Counted from the stretch's first letter, positions 44,479-53,570 are shown. The stretch: 64,000 bases of DNA from Chloroflexota bacterium (GCA_020850535.1 JADZEM010000041.1:1-64000); one strand, 5' to 3'. Numbers and translations are program-made. Notes: generated by a model from the letters alone, not told the origin.

Positions 44479-45284
44479 GCCTGCTGAGCGTCTCCCGCCT
44501 GACCAAGACGTTCCATGCCATCGGCAAGCCGCCCGTCCACGCCCTCAAGGACGTCTCGCTGGAGATCGACGAGGGACAGACGTTTGGGCTGGTGGGCGAG
44601 TCCGGCTCCGGCAAGTCCACGCTGATCCGCTGCATCGTCAAGCTGGAGCACCCGGACAGCGGCAGCATCGCCTACGACGGCATCGACGTGGTGCGCGCCT
44701 CGGGAGCGACCCTCGGGCGGTTCCGCCGCGAGGTCCAGATGGTGTTTCAAGACCCGCACTCCAGCCTGAACCCGCGCATGACCGTCGAAGAGCTGGTGGG
44801 CGAGGGGATGCTGGTGCACCGGCTGGAGCCGACCGCCGCCGCGCGCCGCGAGCGGGTGGGTGAGCTGTTGTCGCTGGTCGGGCTGACGCCCGGCGACATG
44901 CGGCGCTACCCGCACTCGTTCTCGGGCGGGCAGCGCCAGCGGATCGCCATTGCGCGGGCGCTGGCCGTCCGGCCTCGGCTGCTGGTCTGCGACGAGCCGG
45001 TCTCGGCGCTCGACGTGTCGGTGCAGGCCCAGGTGATCAACCTGCTGGTGGACATGCAGGCGCAGCTTGGCCTGACGATGCTGTTCATCGCCCACAACCT
45101 CGCCATCGTGCGCCAGATCTGTCAGCAGGTCGCGGTGATCAGCAGCGGGGAGATCGTGGAGCAGGGGCCGACCGAGGCGATCTTCGCGCGCCCGCGGCAC
45201 GAGTACACCCGCGACCTGCTGGACGCCGTGCCGATCCCCGACCCATCGGTGCGGCAGCGGGCGCGGCTGAGCGCACCAGCATGA
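44475..45284 (+). CDS. Oligopeptide-type ABC transporter ATPase, DppF/OppF
   Basis: A 269-residue ATPase with Walker A GESGSGKST, Q-loop VFQDPHSSLNP, signature FSGGQRQRI, Walker B LLVCDEPVSALD and switch His region LLFIAHNL-like (MLFIAHNLAIV). It heterodimerises with the OppD-type subunit. It lacks the long Cys-rich C-terminal extension common in OppF. This pair could also energise the ATPase-less importer at 17446-21211. Confidence 0.95.
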   Translation: MSLLSVSRLTKTFHAIGKPPVHALKDVSLEIDEGQTFGLVGESGSGKSTLIRCIVKLEHPDSGSIAYDGIDVVRASGATLGRFRREVQMVFQDPHSSLNPRMTVEELVGEGMLVHRLEPTAAARRERVGELLSLVGLTPGDMRRYPHSFSGGQRQRIAIARALAVRPRLLVCDEPVSALDVSVQAQVINLLVDMQAQLGLTMLFIAHNLAIVRQICQQVAVISSGEIVEQGPTEAIFARPRHEYTRDLLDAVPIPDPSVRQRARLSAPA

Positions 45285-45308
45285 GTGTGGTTCGAAAGGG
45301 GAGGCGCT

Positions 45309-46604
45309 GTGCTCAATCCCGACAAGGTTCACCGGCGCGAGGGCTCCTTCTGGGTCAGCACGACCAACTTTGATCCCGAGGTCACCGCCGAGTTCTCCTG
45401 GCCCGATCCGTTCCTGGTCATCGACAGCACCCTGCGGAAGATGCTGTTCACGGCCGGCGCGCTGACCAGCATCGACGGCTTTGTACGCGTCGCCGAGGCG
45501 CTGGCCGAAGCCGGCATCAAGCATGAGAGCCTCAACATCAACTGGGCCGGCGGGCGCACGCCGATCCCGCGCGGGCTGGCACTGGTCAAGGCGATTGCCG
45601 GGCGTGACTTCGGCTTTGAGCTGAACGTCTACGCCGACACCCTGCTCTCCGACGGCGAGCGCCGCCAGCCCGTCACCGCCCGCGAGACGGCCGAGCTGCT
45701 GGCCGAGCACGGCGTCCGGACGCTCGGCGTCGGCATCGTGCAGGCGCCCTCAGCCGACGCCCAGGCCCGCCAGATGGACGAGCTTGCCGCCTACTTCGAG
45801 ACCGTCCGCGAGCTGGGCCTCACGTCCACCGTGACGCTGGCCCGGGCGGGCTGGCGCGGCTTCGACAGCCTGGTGGCCGTCTCCAACGAGGCGATCGCGC
45901 TCGGGGCCACCCGCATGGACCTGATGGACTCGTCGAGCAGCCTCAGCCCCGAGGCGATGAAGGTCTTCGTGCGCCGCTACCGGCAGGGGCTGATCTCCGA
46001 CGTGCCGGTCACCATGCACATGCACGACGACTTCGGGCTGGCGACGGCCGGCGCCATCGCGGCGGCCACGGCCGGCGCGTCGCCTGATGTGTCGGTGGCC
46101 GGCGTCTCCTACCGCTGTGGCTTCGCGCCGCTCGAAGAGGTGATCGTCAGCCTGGAAGTGCTGTACGGCGTGGACACCGGCATCAAGGTGGACCGGCTCC
46201 AGCCGCTGGCCGATCTGGTCGCTGCCGAGATGGGCGTGCCGATCCCGCCGCTCAAGCCGCTGGTGGGGCAGTACGCCTACCTGCGGCACATGCCGGGCGA
46301 CGTCCTGGCCTGCCTGAAGGGGGGCCTCGATCAATTCCCTGCGCCGGCCGCCTGCGTCCACCCGAGCGTCATCGGCTCGCAGATGACCTGGGTCTGGGAC
46401 GCCCTGACCACCGACGCGAACGTGCGGGCGCTGGCGGCAACCATCGGGGAGACGCTCGCCGAGGACGAGGTGCCGGCGGTGCGAGCGGCGCTCGACGGCG
46501 CGGTGGACGCGATCACGACCTACCCGCGCTGGCTCACCGCCGAGCAGGCAACGGAGATCTGCCGCGCGGCGATCCGCGAGGCCCGCCGGGCGCCGGCCAG
46601 GTAA
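45309..46604 (+). CDS. HMGL-type aldolase/lyase (pyruvate carboxyltransferase superfamily)
   Basis: About 431 residues. The HMGL-like TIM barrel is marked by FLVIDSTLRKMLFTAGA at the N-terminus, GVGIVQAPSADAQ, and the metal-binding MHMHDDFGLATAGAIAAA, with the His pair as divalent-metal ligands. Relatives include hydroxymethylglutaryl-CoA lyase, 4-hydroxy-2-oxovalerate aldolase and homocitrate synthase; the RCGFAPLEEV segment resembles the GNAPLEEV/AGNA signature but differs. The exact substrate is unknown. GGGGAGG four bases before the GTG at 45309 supports that start over the GTG at 45285. It is co-directional with and 24 bp behind the importer operon, suggesting it cleaves or extends the imported acid. 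Confidence 0.8.
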   Translation: MLNPDKVHRREGSFWVSTTNFDPEVTAEFSWPDPFLVIDSTLRKMLFTAGALTSIDGFVRVAEALAEAGIKHESLNINWAGGRTPIPRGLALVKAIAGRDFGFELNVYADTLLSDGERRQPVTARETAELLAEHGVRTLGVGIVQAPSADAQARQMDELAAYFETVRELGLTSTVTLARAGWRGFDSLVAVSNEAIALGATRMDLMDSSSSLSPEAMKVFVRRYRQGLISDVPVTMHMHDDFGLATAGAIAAATAGASPDVSVAGVSYRCGFAPLEEVIVSLEVLYGVDTGIKVDRLQPLADLVAAEMGVPIPPLKPLVGQYAYLRHMPGDVLACLKGGLDQFPAPAACVHPSVIGSQMTWVWDALTTDANVRALAATIGETLAEDEVPAVRAALDGAVDAITTYPRWLTAEQATEICRAAIREARRAPAR

Positions 46605-46674
46605 GCAAGGCCCGCCCCCCCGTATCCTGCGCTATCCTCCTGTCGCGCCTTCGCAGGCGCGAGGGAGGCTGGCG

Positions 46675-47667
46675 ATGAAGGCTGCCATCTACTACGGACC
46701 CCGCGATATCCGCGTCGAGGACATCCCACGCCCGACGCCCGGCCCGAACGAAGTCCTGGTGGCCGTGAAGGCCTGTGGGATCTGCGGGTCCGACCTGCAC
46801 ACCTACCGCTACGGCATCTTCGAAGATCTCGGCGTCGAGCTGTCAGGGCGCGATGGGCGCGTCATGGGGCACGAGTTCGCAGGCGAGGTCGCGGAGCTGG
46901 GGCCGGGCGTCACCAGCCTCAAGGTAGGCGACCGGATCGGCGGGATCGGCCGGGGCGCCTACTCCGAGTACGCGATTGTCGAGGTCGGCGCACGGAGCGT
47001 CCATCCGCTGCCAGACGCGGTCAGCTTCGAGGAGGCGGCCACGTTCGAGCCGTTCGCCACCTCGCTGCACGGCGTGGGGCTGGCCGCGCTCCAGCCCGGC
47101 GAGACGGTGGTGGTGCTCGGGGCGGGCATCATCGGGCTGGGAGCGGTCCAGGCGATCCGCGCCACGACGACGGGTGTCCGCGTGATCGCCGTGGACGGGG
47201 CCGCCCCGCGCCTGGCGATGGCCCGCCAGATGGGCGCTGACGACGTGGTGGACTTCACGCACGGCAACCCGGTCGATCAGGTGCTGGCGCTGGTCGGCGA
47301 GCAGGAGATCCCACGTCTCGGCTACCCGGGCGGCAACGTCGATGCCGTCATCGACTGCGCGGGAGCCGTCAACTCGTCCCAGCAGGGCTTGCAGATGCTG
47401 AAGCAGGAGAACGGGCGGCTGGTGCTGGTGGCCCTGTTCGAGCACGATGGCCCGCTGGACCGGAACATGATCGTGCGGAAGCACGTCCGGCTGCTCGGCT
47501 CGTGGGCCTGGACCACCGAGGACATCCAGCACGCCGCCGCGCTGGTGCGGAGCGGCAAGGTGGACCGTCGGCCCCTCGTCTCGCACACGTTCCCGCTCGA
47601 TCAGGCAGCTGAGGCGTTCGTGCTCCAGGAGAAGGGGCAGGCGATCAAGGTGGTCATCACGCCGTAG
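46675..47667 (+). CDS. Medium-chain dehydrogenase/reductase, single zinc lobe
   Basis: A 330-residue MDR protein. Catalytic zinc ligands are in ACGICGSDLH and VMGHEFAGEV, and the Rossmann motif is VVLGAGIIGLGAVQ. The four-cysteine structural zinc lobe of classic alcohol dehydrogenases is absent: the sequence passes directly from GDRIGGIGRGAYSEY. It may oxidise a polyol or secondary alcohol. A GAGGGAGG-like site precedes the ATG. It follows the HMGL gene by 70 bp and probably belongs to the same pathway. Confidence 0.88.
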   Translation: MKAAIYYGPRDIRVEDIPRPTPGPNEVLVAVKACGICGSDLHTYRYGIFEDLGVELSGRDGRVMGHEFAGEVAELGPGVTSLKVGDRIGGIGRGAYSEYAIVEVGARSVHPLPDAVSFEEAATFEPFATSLHGVGLAALQPGETVVVLGAGIIGLGAVQAIRATTTGVRVIAVDGAAPRLAMARQMGADDVVDFTHGNPVDQVLALVGEQEIPRLGYPGGNVDAVIDCAGAVNSSQQGLQMLKQENGRLVLVALFEHDGPLDRNMIVRKHVRLLGSWAWTTEDIQHAAALVRSGKVDRRPLVSHTFPLDQAAEAFVLQEKGQAIKVVITP

Positions 47668-47837
47668 CCGGGGTGTGCGTCGCCGGCGGCGGCTGTGCTG
47701 CCGCCTCGCGACCACCAGCAACACGAGACAACCTGACAGTGCAGCCGGCCGGGTGCACGCTCGCTCATGCTCGGTCGCTGATGCGTGAGGCTATCAGCGG
47801 CGGAGCGTGCACGTGAGGTGGAACAGCGGTCAACGGA

Positions 47838-48579
<742 letters not shown>

Positions 48580-48633
48580 TGAGATTCTGGCCGAGAATAC
48601 GCTGCCGGTTCGTCCGGAAAGCGCCCGCCGGAG

Positions 48634-48642
48634 TGGTATGAT
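48634..48642 (+). promoter_or_regulatory. Candidate extended -10 for the aldehyde oxidoreductase gene
   Basis: TGGTATGAT forms an extended -10 (TGn plus TATGAT) 46 bp before the ATG at 48688. No good -35 is seen, which is acceptable for extended -10 promoters. Confidence 0.35.
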
Positions 48643-48687
48643 CGTGCCGAGTGGACTGACTCCGCCCACGATGAGGAGGCGAGCGGC

Positions 48688-50577
48688 ATGGCGCACGGCT
48701 TTACGGGCAAGATCCTGCACGTCGATCTGACGGAAGGTCGGCACTGGGTCGAGGAGCCCGACGACGCGTTCTATCGAAAGATGATGGGTGGTCGCGCCCT
48801 GGTCTCCCACTACCTGCTGACGCTGGTGCCGCCCGGCGCTGACCCGCTCGGTCCAGAGAACATCTTCGTGATGGCCCCGGGCATCGTGACCGGCTCGACG
48901 TTCTCCGGCCAGGGTCGCAACGGCGTGGGCGCGAAGAGCCCCTTGACCGGCGGCCTGGGCAGCGCTGAGGCTGGCGGCTACGCCGGCTCCGAGCTGAAGC
49001 GGTCTGGCTACGATGCCGTGGTGGTCCGAGGGAAGGCGGCCAGGCCCGTCTACATCTGGATCAATGCCGGCAAGGTCGAGATCCGCGACGCCGCGAACGT
49101 CTGGGGGCTGGACATCGCGGACGCCGAGCACAAGATCCGCGAAGAGGTTGGCGAGCGGACGGCCCGCACATCGCTGATCGGCCCGGGCGGCGAGAACCTC
49201 GTGCGGTTCGCCTGCGTCGTCAACGACATCTCGCACTTTGCGGGGCGGACGGGCGTCGGCGCGGTGATGGGCTCGAAGAACCTGAAGGGCCTCGCGATCA
49301 AGGCGAAGGGCGCCCTGCCGGTCAACGACAAGAAGCCCAGCCTCGACCTCAGCAAGTGGATGACCGAGAACCTGGATCTGACGTGGCACTTCCACGACGT
49401 TGGGACGGCTGGCGGTCTGCGCGCGCTGAGCCTCGCCGGCGGCCTGCCGACCTTCAACTTCCAGGAAGGCGCCTTCGAGGGCAACGAGAAGATCACCGGC
49501 ACCACCATGCGCGACACGATCCTGATCAAGCGGGACACGTGCTACGCCTGCGCGGTGCGCTGCAAGCGGGTGGTCGAAGTTGAGGACAAGGAGCGCGGCA
49601 TCTACGTCAACCCGATCTACGGCGGGCCGGAGTACGAGAGCCTCTCGGCGCTCGGGAACAACTGCGGCATCGACGACCTGATCGCGCTGGCGAAGGCGAA
49701 CGAGCGGACTGCCGCCCTCGGCCTGGACAGCATCTCGACGGGCATGGTCATCGCCTGGGCAATGGAGGCCTTTGAGCGGGGGCTGATCACCAGAGAAGAC
49801 TTTGGCATCGAGCTGAACTTCGGGGACACCCAGGGGATGCTCGACATGGTCGAGGCGATTGGCAAGCGCTCCAACCCGCTGGGCGACCTGCTGGCCGAGG
49901 GATCGTACCGCGCGGCCCAGAAGGTCGGCAGGGGCAGCGAGGAGTTCGTCAACCACGTCAAGAAGCAGGAGTTCCCCCTGCACGAGCCGCGCATCAAGCA
50001 CGCGCTCGGCATGGGCTACATGGTCTCGCCGACGGGCGCCGACCACATGCACAACATGCACGACGTGGCGGCAGTCAGCGAGGGGCCGTTCCTGAACCGC
50101 ATGCGCGAGTATGACCCAAGCTTCACGACGGTCCAGGCGCACGGCTTCGACGAGAACAAGCTGAAGCTCCACTGGGCCTTCACGACCTGGCGGCACTTCT
50201 GCGACTCGGTGGGTCTGTGCCACTTCCTGCCGTACTCGCCGTCGCAGATGGTCAGCGTCGTCAACGGCATGACCGGCTGGGATGTGGACATCGACGAGCT
50301 GTTCGAGGTCGGGCGGCGCACGGCGACCATCGCGCGGATCTACAACCTGCGCGAGGGGCTGGACTCCACGACGGACACGCTGCCGAAGCGGTTCTTCCAG
50401 GAGTTCCGCAACAACAACTCGGCTACCGGCAAGCCGCTGGACGAGGCCGCGACGTATGCCGCCCTCAAGTGGCACTACCAGCGCAACGGCTGGGACGAGA
50501 ACGGCGTCCCGACGCCGGAGACGCTGAAGGAGCTTGGATTGGAGGAGTACGCGGGGGCGCTGGCCGCCAGGGCGTAA
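48688..50577 (+). CDS. aor: Tungsten-dependent aldehyde:ferredoxin oxidoreductase (AOR family)
   Basis: A 629-residue AOR-family enzyme that oxidises aldehydes to acids, or the reverse, with ferredoxin. It uses bis-pterin tungsten or molybdenum and one [4Fe-4S] cluster. The cluster ligands are visible as Cys285, Cys288 and Cys292 (CYACAVRC) and Cys511 in DSVGLC, matching the spacing of archaeal AOR. Pterin-binding landmarks include GPGIVTGSTFSGQGRN, GRTGVGAVMGSKNLK and GPEYESLSALGNNCG. AGGAGG precedes the ATG. It ends at a strong hairpin, so it is probably monocistronic; a MoaD-like gene lies 1.5 kb downstream on the other strand. Confidence 0.95.
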   Translation: MAHGFTGKILHVDLTEGRHWVEEPDDAFYRKMMGGRALVSHYLLTLVPPGADPLGPENIFVMAPGIVTGSTFSGQGRNGVGAKSPLTGGLGSAEAGGYAGSELKRSGYDAVVVRGKAARPVYIWINAGKVEIRDAANVWGLDIADAEHKIREEVGERTARTSLIGPGGENLVRFACVVNDISHFAGRTGVGAVMGSKNLKGLAIKAKGALPVNDKKPSLDLSKWMTENLDLTWHFHDVGTAGGLRALSLAGGLPTFNFQEGAFEGNEKITGTTMRDTILIKRDTCYACAVRCKRVVEVEDKERGIYVNPIYGGPEYESLSALGNNCGIDDLIALAKANERTAALGLDSISTGMVIAWAMEAFERGLITREDFGIELNFGDTQGMLDMVEAIGKRSNPLGDLLAEGSYRAAQKVGRGSEEFVNHVKKQEFPLHEPRIKHALGMGYMVSPTGADHMHNMHDVAAVSEGPFLNRMREYDPSFTTVQAHGFDENKLKLHWAFTTWRHFCDSVGLCHFLPYSPSQMVSVVNGMTGWDVDIDELFEVGRRTATIARIYNLREGLDSTTDTLPKRFFQEFRNNNSATGKPLDEAATYAALKWHYQRNGWDENGVPTPETLKELGLEEYAGALAARA

Positions 50578-50600
50578 CGCTCATTCCGCAGCCGATCAGG

Positions 50601-50632
50601 GAGGCCCCGCACGACCAGTCGTGCGGGGCCTC
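50601..50632 (+). terminator. Strong hairpin terminator after AOR
   Basis: GAGGCCCCGCACGA (50601-50614) and TCGTGCGGGGCCTC (50619-50632) pair perfectly over 14 bp with a four-base loop CCAG, 23 bases after the AOR stop. There is no clear U-tract. It may serve both this gene and the convergent one at 50759. Confidence 0.8.
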
Positions 50633-50758
50633 TGCATGGATGGGGAAGCTGGAGATTCAAGCGACGCCGGTGGCCGCCAGCAGCCAGTCTGGGAGTTGCT
50701 CGGGCCATCCACCGGTCCTGACGACATACAGAAAGTGGAGCTCATCTTCGCGGAAGCT

Positions 50759-51310
50759 CTACCCGGCTGGCGGCCTGGGCGCTCCATCAAGCCGACGAAG
50801 ATCGTCCGGGTCTCGGTCGTAAAGCACGAGATAGCGCGGGCCGGCTGGCGTATCGATGACGCCCTGTACCGTTCCCGATTGTCCCGTTGCCTTGACGCGG
50901 ACTCGTGCATCATGTCCGATGGCATCGCCACGCACTCGGTAGATGCGGGCTGACCGGTAGAGGCGATTGCCGACGCTCAGCAGCTCGAAGCGAATGTCGT
51001 GCAACCCATCATCGGTGCCGACTCTCCGTTTCAGATCACGGACGATGTGCTGATTCGGGCCTGCCACGTAGAAGTCGCTGAGATCCAGCTCCGAAATGCT
51101 CAATGCAGGGAGCAGCTCTAGGATTGCAGCATAGATGGGGCGCGAGCCAATCTGCCCACCGTCCGGCGACGAGATGGCCAGTTGCCAGACGCCGGTTTCG
51201 TCGTCCTGGAGCCAGGCTGCAACGTCGATCACGAAGCCGCGCGCTTCCAGAGCGTTGACAATAGCCCGCCCCGCTTCAAGGTCGACATCTACCAGTGTTG
51301 TCTTGTCCAT
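50759..51310 (-). CDS. Uncharacterised partner of a HEPN protein, with SH3/KOW-like C-terminus
   Basis: A 183-residue soluble protein that I cannot assign to a family. The N-terminal two thirds are alpha/beta (TLVDVDLEAGRAIVNALEAR, WLQDDETGVWQLAISSP, LSDFYVAGPNQHIVRDL). The C-terminal 45 residues look like a small SH3/KOW barrel: ARVRVKATGQSGTVQGV, then GPRYLVLYDRDPDDLRRL. Its start lies 22 bp inside the HEPN gene at 51289, a tight overlap that usually means the two products act together. It could be the neutralising or effector partner of a HEPN module; this is inference from gene order. Confidence 0.65.
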   Translation of the reverse strand: MDKTTLVDVDLEAGRAIVNALEARGFVIDVAAWLQDDETGVWQLAISSPDGGQIGSRPIYAAILELLPALSISELDLSDFYVAGPNQHIVRDLKRRVGTDDGLHDIRFELLSVGNRLYRSARIYRVRGDAIGHDARVRVKATGQSGTVQGVIDTPAGPRYLVLYDRDPDDLRRLDGAPRPPAG

Positions 51311-51705
51311 TCCAACACTCCATCGGGAACGGCGTCAACGGCAGCAAGAAGTTGCCACGCTTCCTGCATGGTCCAGCTCTCGTACCGGCTCTGCTCGGAC
51401 CATTTGAGGGTATCTTCCCAGTTCACGCTGAACTGCGGCGAATGCCGCATCCGTGCTGCCAGGACATCGCTCAGGCCGGCGAGTCTCACAAGGTCTCGAA
51501 TGCTATGGGTGAAAAGGTCACGCGAGTAGGTGGCGCTCGGCGGGTACTCGTACTGCCGGATCTGCCGCGCAATGCACGCTTTGAGACCGCACTCGACGGC
51601 ATAGCCTGCCAGGTAGTATGCCCCAGAGTAGCGAGCACTCTGGAAGAGGGCCTTCGCAGCGTCCAGGCGCTCCTCTGCCAACCGTTGGAGATCAGACCGG
51701 TTCAC
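51289..51705 (-). CDS. HEPN-domain protein
   Basis: A 138-residue helical protein. LAEERLDAAKALFQSARYSG and AYYLAGYAVECGLKACIA form the two core HEPN helices. The family includes RNase toxins and nucleotidyltransferase partners. The typical R-x4-6-H catalytic motif is not clearly recognisable, so it may be a binding rather than a nuclease member. GGAGGGGG four bases upstream supports the GTG at 51705, whereas the longer frame adds 27 unlike residues. It is translationally overlapped with the downstream partner at 50759. A family A element ends up immediately upstream, at 51805-52021. Confidence 0.75.
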   Translation of the reverse strand: MNRSDLQRLAEERLDAAKALFQSARYSGAYYLAGYAVECGLKACIARQIRQYEYPPSATYSRDLFTHSIRDLVRLAGLSDVLAARMRHSPQFSVNWEDTLKWSEQSRYESWTMQEAWQLLAAVDAVPDGVLEWTRQHW

Positions 51706-51804
51706 GCCCCCTCCGCGCCACAGCCTCGCGACCGGAACATGCGTTCTGGTGGACGCTACCATCGCAGCCGGGGGTTGCGCCGTCAAGACAGGCCGGCAGC
51801 CATC

Positions 51805-52021
51805 CAGGGCGATTGCATGTTGATGTCGTCGTGCCGCCGCGTCGGGGCTTGAAAGCCCCGCCTACCATCCTGCAGTCGCTGCGCGACGCGCCAGTCGCAC
51901 CAGTGCCTGCCGTTCCCGACGGCCGTCGCGCAGCGACGGCATGCGTGTAGGCGGGGACGTCAGTCCCCGACCGCCCGTTCCAAGATGCTTCGGGGACACC
52001 AATGAACATGCAATCGCCCTG
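51805..52021. mobile_element. Family A miniature element, complete copy with target duplication
   Basis: The 217-bp element has perfect 17-bp termini CAGGGCGATTGCATGTT (51805-51821) and its complement (52005-52021). Inner inverted segments are CCCCGCCTAC against GTAGGCGGGG, and GTCGCTGCGCGACG against CGTCGCGCAGCGAC, with two small local hairpins. It is flanked by perfect 10-bp direct repeats GGCAGCCATC at 51795-51804 and 52022-52031. No coding capacity is evident. This is the structure of a non-autonomous, transposed element. Confidence 0.88.
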
Positions 52022-52098
52022 GGCAGCCATCGCCTGGACGCTGGCGGGCACGCCTGGGACGGGGTGCGCCGGCCGCGTGTTGGCCGTTGCGGAGAGGG

Positions 52099-52365
52099 TC
52101 AGCCGCCGGCCACGGGCGCGAACAACTCGATGGTGTCGCCGGCGTCCAGCGTCACGTCGCGCGGGCAGGTCTCGCCATTCTTCGCGACGAGCCAGACCTC
52201 TTTCCGCGGGATCCCCAGCCGGTCCAGCAGGGCTTCGATGGTGATGCCCGGCTCAATCGGGATGTCGATGCCGCCGTAGCTGCGCGTGAAGTAGACGGTC
52301 AGCTCGCCGTGGGGATGCACGGTGATCGTGGGTGCAGCCGACTCGCCGGTCGTCTGAGTAGTCAT
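52099..52365 (-). CDS. MoaD/ThiS-like ubiquitin-fold sulfur carrier
   Basis: An 88-residue protein with the beta-grasp pattern TITVHPHGELTVYF, IEPGITIEALLDRLGIP, VWLVAKNG and DTIELFAPVAGG. It ends in the Gly-Gly that is activated by MoeB/ThiF-type enzymes to carry sulfur. GAGGAG nine bases before the ATG at 52365 sets the start. AOR-family loci often include such a carrier for pterin-cofactor synthesis, and an AOR gene lies 1.5 kb away, so a role in tungstopterin assembly is plausible. Thiamine or other sulfur transfer cannot be excluded. Confidence 0.85.
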   Translation of the reverse strand: MTTQTTGESAAPTITVHPHGELTVYFTRSYGGIDIPIEPGITIEALLDRLGIPRKEVWLVAKNGETCPRDVTLDAGDTIELFAPVAGG

Positions 52366-52739
52366 GGACTGGGCTCCTCGGGGCCGTTGGGGATCAAGGT
52401 GCCGTGGTTGGGCATCGGGCGGTGACGGTGTGCAACAGAGCCGTTCGGCATGAAGCGTACGCCATCCGGGCGCGACCGGCCCGAACAGCCGGCGTATCGC
52501 CGACGAGTTTGACGCAGCCGCCGTGCCAGCCATCCCTTTCCGTGCACGGGATGCGTTGACTGATCGCTCCTTGCACAGACATCTTCCGTGCTGCCCGGTT
52601 GGTTTGAGGAGGCTGGCCGGGCAGCGTTCCATTCCGCCAGCCAGATGGGCAGCCAGCCAGATGGGCGGCCAGCCAGATGGGCGGCCAGCCAGCACCGTGC
52701 CAGCGTGCTGCCAACGCCGCACCGCTGTGCTGCTCGCGC
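52366..52739. other. Intergenic region between MoaD-like and FMN reductase genes
   Basis: This 374-bp stretch has no credible gene. It contains the 16-bp tandem array at 52636-52683 near the 3' end of the FMN reductase gene. The MoaD-like promoter should lie near 52370-52450, but I see no clear boxes. Confidence 0.6.
52636..52683. repeat. 16-bp tandem repeat, three copies
   Basis: GCCAGCCAGATGGGCG (the first copy ends in A) occurs at 52636, 52652 and 52668, with a partial fourth. It is 57 bp beyond the stop of the minus-strand FMN reductase gene. Confidence 0.92.
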
Positions 52740-53318
52740 CTACGCCGAGCGCACTTTCTGCGCCCAGTCTGCCAGCGCCGCGACCAGCCCGGCCAATGAT
52801 GCGCGCGTCGCCTCGTCGGTCAGGCGGCCGTCAGCATCGAACTTCCGCGGCGCTTGCTGGATGTACAGCTCCGGCTTGGGCATCAGGTACGCCTCGTTCG
52901 ATGCCAGCACGGGCCGCAGCGCCAGTTGCGCGCGGACCGTGCCGAAGCCGCCGCCAGCCCCGGCCAACGCCACCGGCTTCTGCCTGAGCGCCGAGACGGG
53001 ACGCGGCCGGGAGGCCCAGTCGAGCGCGTTCTTGAGCACGGCCGGGAATGAATGGTTGTACTCGGGGACGGTCAGCAGCAGGGCGTCGGCGGCCTCGATG
53101 CGGGCGCGCAGCTGCAGGACCGCGTCTGGCGTGCCTTCAGCTTCCACATCGCCGTTGTAGAATGGGATCGGGGCAAGGTCGAAGATCTCAACGGCGACGC
53201 CCTCAGGGGCCAGCTCCTGGGCCGCGATCAGCAGCCCCCGGTTGAACGACGCCCGGCGTAGGCTGCCGGCGATGCCAAGAATCGTGATCTGCGAATCGGC
53301 CACGCTGTCTATCCTCAT
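52740..53318 (-). CDS. NAD(P)H-dependent FMN reductase family flavoprotein
   Basis: A 192-residue flavodoxin-fold protein. The FMN phosphate loop is GIAGSLRRASFNRGLL, the second flavin segment is PEYNHSFPAVLKNALDW, and the third is GAGGGFGTVRAQLALRPVL. The family supplies reduced flavin or reduces quinones and chromate. The ATG at 53318 is used; a GTG at 53303 (VADSQITILG) with GAGG upstream is an equally good start. It is divergent from the gamma-glutamyltransferase gene. Confidence 0.9.
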   Translation of the reverse strand: MRIDSVADSQITILGIAGSLRRASFNRGLLIAAQELAPEGVAVEIFDLAPIPFYNGDVEAEGTPDAVLQLRARIEAADALLLTVPEYNHSFPAVLKNALDWASRPRPVSALRQKPVALAGAGGGFGTVRAQLALRPVLASNEAYLMPKPELYIQQAPRKFDADGRLTDEATRASLAGLVAALADWAQKVRSA

Positions 53319-53570
53319 GGTCGTGGGACGGCCGGAGCGCCTGGGCGTTGCCTTCAGGAGCGCCCGCGTCGGCCGGCCCCGGTGAGACGCTCGAAGCTGT
53401 CTGTCTCACCTCCTCGCTCTAACGGCCGGGCCGGCTGGATATTCCCAGGACGGCCGCCCGGCCTGGCGCGCCTCGACGCCCGGGACAACGCTCCAACCGC
53501 GCCCCTCAGCTATGATCCCGCAACGGCCTCACTGCCCTGCGCGGGCAGCGTCACGCGGGAGGATGACACC

